Shown one piece after another: positions 25,501 to 31,500 of a stretch of 64,000 nt of DNA. The first letter of the stretch is position 1. Every line of letters begins with the position of its first letter. The notes beneath the pieces were generated by a model, which saw only the letters and a program-made list of their open reading frames with translations, did no database searches and was not told the origin of the DNA. The DNA lies in contig CM034402.1 in assembly GCA_019925095.2 (NCBI GenBank), positions 9,001,501-9,065,500 of the forward strand, written 5' to 3'. The translations under genes were made by a program, and so were the position numbers. Origin of the DNA: Dendrolimus kikuchii. Lineage: Eukaryota; Arthropoda; Insecta; Lepidoptera; Lasiocampidae.

Positions 25501-28500
25501 GCTTGCCTTTACTAGGGGATAGCAGAAATGGAATATGAGAGCGGGGTTGGCGAATCAGACTGGAGAATTGGGAAAGTGGGAGGGGGAAAGGGACAACGGA
25601 ACTCTCAATCGCACGAAACACGATTAACAAAAGGTAAATCGTTTCACGTCGATATTCTGTGATAGTGTAATATCACATCGATCGAGCCGGCCCTTAGAGC
25701 TGTAATTAAGACGATGTTTCCAGCATGACTCTACCACCTACAAATATGCCTTTTTGGTGGTTTTCTTCTTCTATGGCAAGTAAAAGTGACGACGAGTTTG
25801 GAGCTTCTACTAAATGAGCAGCAGTTTGATTGCCTGGAAGACCAGAGGCAGGTGGATGCGCAACATCGTCAGGCGGTGCGCATCTTCACGGGTGGCAGTT
25901 TGATCGACGGGCAAGTCGAAGCCGCATTATCCTTCTGGGTTAATGAGGCCGAGACAAAATGCTGCTCTTTCTTTGAAAGTGCGACCGCACTATGTCAGAC
26001 TTCCAGTTTCATTCGCCAAACGGCAAATCCGTATGGAAACCGTTGGCGAAGGGAACCAGAGGTACTGTCAAGAGTCAATTGCATCCATCACCAAGCTCTT
26101 TTTCCCTGTTGTCACGTGGGCATTCAAACAGATGAGATTGATACGTTGCGTCAAGACACAACTGTTTTCCGGACATGGGCGGGTTCTACAAATACCTTAA
26201 CCGGTTCGGGTTGAAGGAGGACTCCTCATGCATCTGCGATCCGCAAGAAACGGAATCAGTACCGCACCTCCTCTTTTATTGCCCGGTATTTGCCCGGGAG
26301 CGTAATAACCTCGAATGCAAGTTAAAGATCGAAATAAAGTATAGCAACATGAGAGACTTAATGAGCAAAAGGCACTGTGAGGATTTTGTGGCGTACTGCA
26401 TTAAAATAGTTAGGAAAGTAACAAATAGAAATAAAAATATATAATTTACGACAAACGTAATATAGCATATAATAAACAAAGTTAGAATAGTGTATATAAA
26501 TAAAGGAATGTTAACAGTACACAAGAGGTATTATTATCAAAATACCACGGTTCTTAAATATTATAGATAAATAGTAAATATATGTAAGATGTACAAAAAG
26601 ATAGCATGTATAAGGTAAGAAATAAATGATAAGCAAGTAGATAAATTAAATAGCAGTAGAAATATATAATAGAATAAGCGAAATAGTATTATGTAAAGTA
26701 GACAATAAATAAGCAATCAATGTTTAAAACTCAAAATTGTAGTTTAGGCACATGTATTAAAAATTAAATAAATGCTCATTATTATGTGCATTTATTTAAT
26801 TTTTAATACATGTGCATTTGTCAAGGTATTCCCTGACAAACGTATGCGTCAGGAGAAGGAGAATAAAAAAAACTAGATGAGCAACCTCTTGTTTGGGCCC
26901 AGCCGAGTGACTAGACCATGTTCTTCTTCTTCTACAAGCGGGCTGTTTCCGCAACTGTATGACATAGCACCTATTTTGTGTACGAGGATGGATTAGGGTT
27001 TACTCCATCCAGCCCAGCTTCTCCAGGAAATCCACTAGTTTCTTGACGTCGCTGAAGATTTTTTGGAGGCTACCTGAAGCGTCCAGATACTTCGCCCTGT
27101 ATTCGGCCCCTCTCCGCAATCAAGTAAGACATGGGCGGCTGTTTCTTCTGCCTCCGGGCAGTGACTAGACCGTAAACTCGTGGCCCTAGGATAAAGGCTA
27201 AGCACGGAACACACACAGATGTTTGGCTGGGTATTCCCTACTCGGGTGGCATTAGCACTCCATACTGGTGCCAGTGCCACCCCAACGTGTTGAATCCCAC
27301 ACTTCCCCTACAGGGATTTAAAAAAAAGGGGAGGGGGGGTATCTAGCGCCGGTGTCTATGTACGGTGCCGTTGGTGCCTTCCCGAATAACGGTGGTCTCT
27401 CAACGGCTCTCGATAGCTAATCTGATTCTTCAGATGGCCTTCGTGTATTTTGCGTTGGCTTAGTTGACCAGTAGGTGGGTGCCCATCTATAGCTTCTAGT
27501 TGTCCATATATGTCTTTTATAAGCCATTGTTGTTTACAAACGTTCTAATTAATTTCTTTACAATGCCGTCACGCTGAATGTACAATCCTAATCCGGTTTA
27601 TTGCCACCCTGTGCAGGTGGCATTCGGAAAAATCTCATTGCTGGCCCCTACAGCTTTGCAATGTAATTGTTTTTATTTGGATATTGTGTTCATCAAAATG
27701 GCTCAGGTACTGGAGCTCAATTGTGTCACAATCGGATAGGAAGCATTACGAAGTGAATTCAGAACGAGCATATTATTACGGTTGATCTGGCCGATTGCCA
27801 GATTTCAAGGGTGCAAGGGTAAAGGAGGGATTGGAGATAATTGGACTTACTTGTAATAATATGAGCTGAGTAACCGGAGCGGCTGCGACACAGGAGCAGC
27901 AATGTATTCTCTTGTTGTATAACACTAGATTCACTTGCCACTTATCACTGAGGTCTTGGAACTTGGTTAGTAGTGTAATTGGGTGGATATCTTAAATGCG
28001 CGCGCAATGTGTAATATGTTTACGACGGATCGATCCAGACTGATCGTTGAGACGCGGAAGTGCGGGGTGAATTACTTTCTCGGGGAATCCTAGTTCGTTA
28101 CGCGGTGGCTTGAACAACGGTTAAGTCTGATGATATAGATTGATTGCTAAAGATTTGGACTTATATCACTGGCTGTTCGTAAAGTAGTAAGTGTTTACAA
28201 AATAAGCATTTTCAGATATTCCGTTCCGGTGATAAGCAAGCGGAAACATTGAGCGTGCCTTATTTGAACCCATTAGTGCTGAGGAAAGAATTCGAATCTA
28301 TATTAGGTAAGCATTTTAATTTTCTTTCTCCTACCACATTGGAAGAATTTTCGGAAACATCTTAACCAGTGACAATCATTTAACGTTCTAAATAAAAAAC
28401 GATATGCAACTTAATAAAATATAGGTCGTCCATTAATCACGTGATTTTTGTAAACAATGTCAAACCCGCCAATCCGCCTTGAACATGTGTGGCGGGTATA

Positions 28501-31500
28501 CTGTCTATTCACCTATAAACGGGACGCTCGTGTCCAGCAGTGGGTCGTTTATGGGCTATTATTTTTTTATACATTATATTATCCTTCCCACCAAAAATTC
28601 CATTAATAAGTTTATTATTGTAGTTAAGTATTAATAACAATTTCAAAAGGTTGGAGGAAATTGGAGGAGGCCAACGCCGCTGAGGCAACTTATAAAGAAT
28701 TAAGAAAAAGGACATGGACAGATTTTATTAACTTGACATATTTTTTGAATTTACGTAACAATTTATGATATTAATTACTTATGTATCTAGATGTGACTTA
28801 AATTTTGTAATTTGACGGTAGAATAAAGGCTTTTATATTTTATTTTTAATAAACTGTTTGCGTTTCTATTGTCATACACAGATATAAATAAATACTTATT
28901 TTTAATCTACGAAATCTGTATCTAACCTAAATTTACAAATTACAGGTAGGGAAGGCGACGCGTGTCTAGCTGAGCCCGAATTTGTAGAATCCCATCCGAT
29001 AGTGTATTGGAATCTGGTTTGGTTCCTGGAGAGGGCCAACATCGAGAACCATTTGCCTGATCTCCTGTGTCCCGATTCACAAGTCAAGTATCAAAGTACG
29101 GACACGCTACCCGATTCAGATAAGACTGGTAAGGGTAATCACTTCTGACGTCTTTTGATATACAAACAAACATATGTACAGCAAGCATACATATTACACA
29201 AATTGAAGCACACGAACACAAATACTGCCCATATACAATATAGAAAATGCAAAATCAATTAAATCTACGGAACATCTATAGAAGGACCGAAAGTCGTGAA
29301 CGCTAACTAGTTGATATAATATAATGATCGATGATTATCGATTCGATTTCGATTGAAAGACACACACATCATATATGCCCAAGTTAAGCAAGTTACGTTG
29401 TGTTATAGTTAATGTGGCAATGGACCATTCTGGGGCGCTCCCAGATACGCAAACCATTGTAATTAACAGAAGGTCACTCACGAAATTTACCATGCCAGGA
29501 ATCGAACTTGGAGCCTTTGCGTTTCAGTGAGTTCGGCCGGCAATAGCTTAACTTGCTCAGCCACAGAGGCCACTACTTGTAAGAAATATAAATAAATTAA
29601 GAAATTATTATTTTTACAAGTTATAAAGATCATGTTTTTACATAATATTTGACATAAGTGTTCATTACACCCTGTAGAGTAATAACAACGCAGGGTGCAA
29701 TCTTATAATTAGTTTAAATAATTTATTTTATATGTTCTTTAATTGTGTATGGCCTGTATTTCTGAAAATAAAAGGAAATTTTATTAATAATTAATAAAGG
29801 GCCTATAAAAACGGTATTAAAAAACATTTTTCAGCTCACTCACTTGTATGCATTCAATCATTTTATTTCTTGTTCGCCTCGATATAGCTGCATGTATTTA
29901 ATTGTAATTATAATCGGCAAACTATTGTTTTTTATGTGTAGTAATAAATATATAGTACTAGCTGATACCCGCTTTGTTCGTGCATATTAAAAATAGTCAT
30001 AGTTTGAGTAGTCAAAAAAAAGTTAAAAGGTAGGAAGTGAAAAGGCCGCCTTTGCCCTGCATTGAGATAATACATGTATTATTTATTTGAAAATAGGATT
30101 TCGACCTCCCTTGAAGTTTAATTTTTGATATTTCATTCAATTTGTAAGGTCAAGTGATTATATATGTATTAATTAATGAAGTACGTCTTTTATGGAAAAT
30201 AGAACATTTTGTTCAAAATCAACCTTTTCCCTTGGTGTGCCGTTGAGATTCCTTCACAGAAATTGATGCTTACAAGCTACAGTGCTGTGTTTATTTTTTT
30301 TAAATCAGCTAATTCGATTCCGGACAAGTGTAATTGATTTTTTAAGTCTAATGATGCCAATTTATTTTTCGTCATAATCGATTTCGAAACTCCTTTGAGT
30401 GATTGTGTATAATTTAGGATTTGGTCCTGAAGCCCCAATTGGGAATTTCACCCCGTATGTGATACTTTCGGTCAGGTTGTCGGGTGGTGTGCGGCTGGGA
30501 GTGGTCGCACGCGAGCGACAGCGCCGAGGCGATGCCGCTGCACCGCGCGTGGCGCGCCCACCGGCACACGCACCAGCGCTCGAGGGCGCTGCAGGCGCTG
30601 CTGCTCACCGAGGACGACGCAAACTCCGCACACTCGTATGTCTCACACCAAATCATCTAGGAAATCTAGTCTATCTAGGGGCTGCAGCCATCCATCCAGG
30701 GCAAATACCCTACCACCTAGCTGTGGATTGTTTTTTCGCCTCCTACGACAGGCCCGCAGAAAATTGTATTCTTTCTCCGTTCCTACACGGATAAAATTTT
30801 GTGTATATACAATTCATTTTTATTTAGATTAAATTTTTAGGTTAGTGAATTGTACGATAATCGTTGATAATATAATTTCCAGAGTGGCGCTGGCAGTGCT
30901 GAACGGATTGCTCAGTATTGATCTCACTTTCGCAGTGCGGAAACTCGCATCGTGGAGGGAGAACACATCGGGGAACAAACGCTATTATTCCTATTACAGG
31001 TATTTAACGATTATTGTTTTTATTATCTGGTAGCATGTGACAGTGGAACTTCGTTTGCGTTGCCATGACGATGACGTATTTGTTAAAGAATTGCAACGAC
31101 GGCACTCAAACGAAAAATTCGATCGCAGCGCCATTTTCTTTTGTTATATTATATCCCGATGAAACGATGTCCTTTATCGGGATAAAAACTATCCCAAGTG
31201 TAGCAATTCGGGATCGGCAGTGGTCGTCGTTCAGTAGTGTTCACGTGGTGCTCTAAACACATACAAACAAACATTCTAATAGTTGCAATCGGAATCTGCT
31301 GGTATCAATTAATACCCTGACTTTTTAACTTTTTTTAGGTTCATTGTATAAAGTCTACCCTTCTAATTTATTGTAGATGGATTAAAGTGTAAAAAAACAT
31401 GTTTTAAAATAGTAAGAGGTTGATTGACTATAAAAACAAGAACGGATTGGTGGAAGGATAAGCATATAGTAGTTATATATTTATTATTAAAATGTAATTT

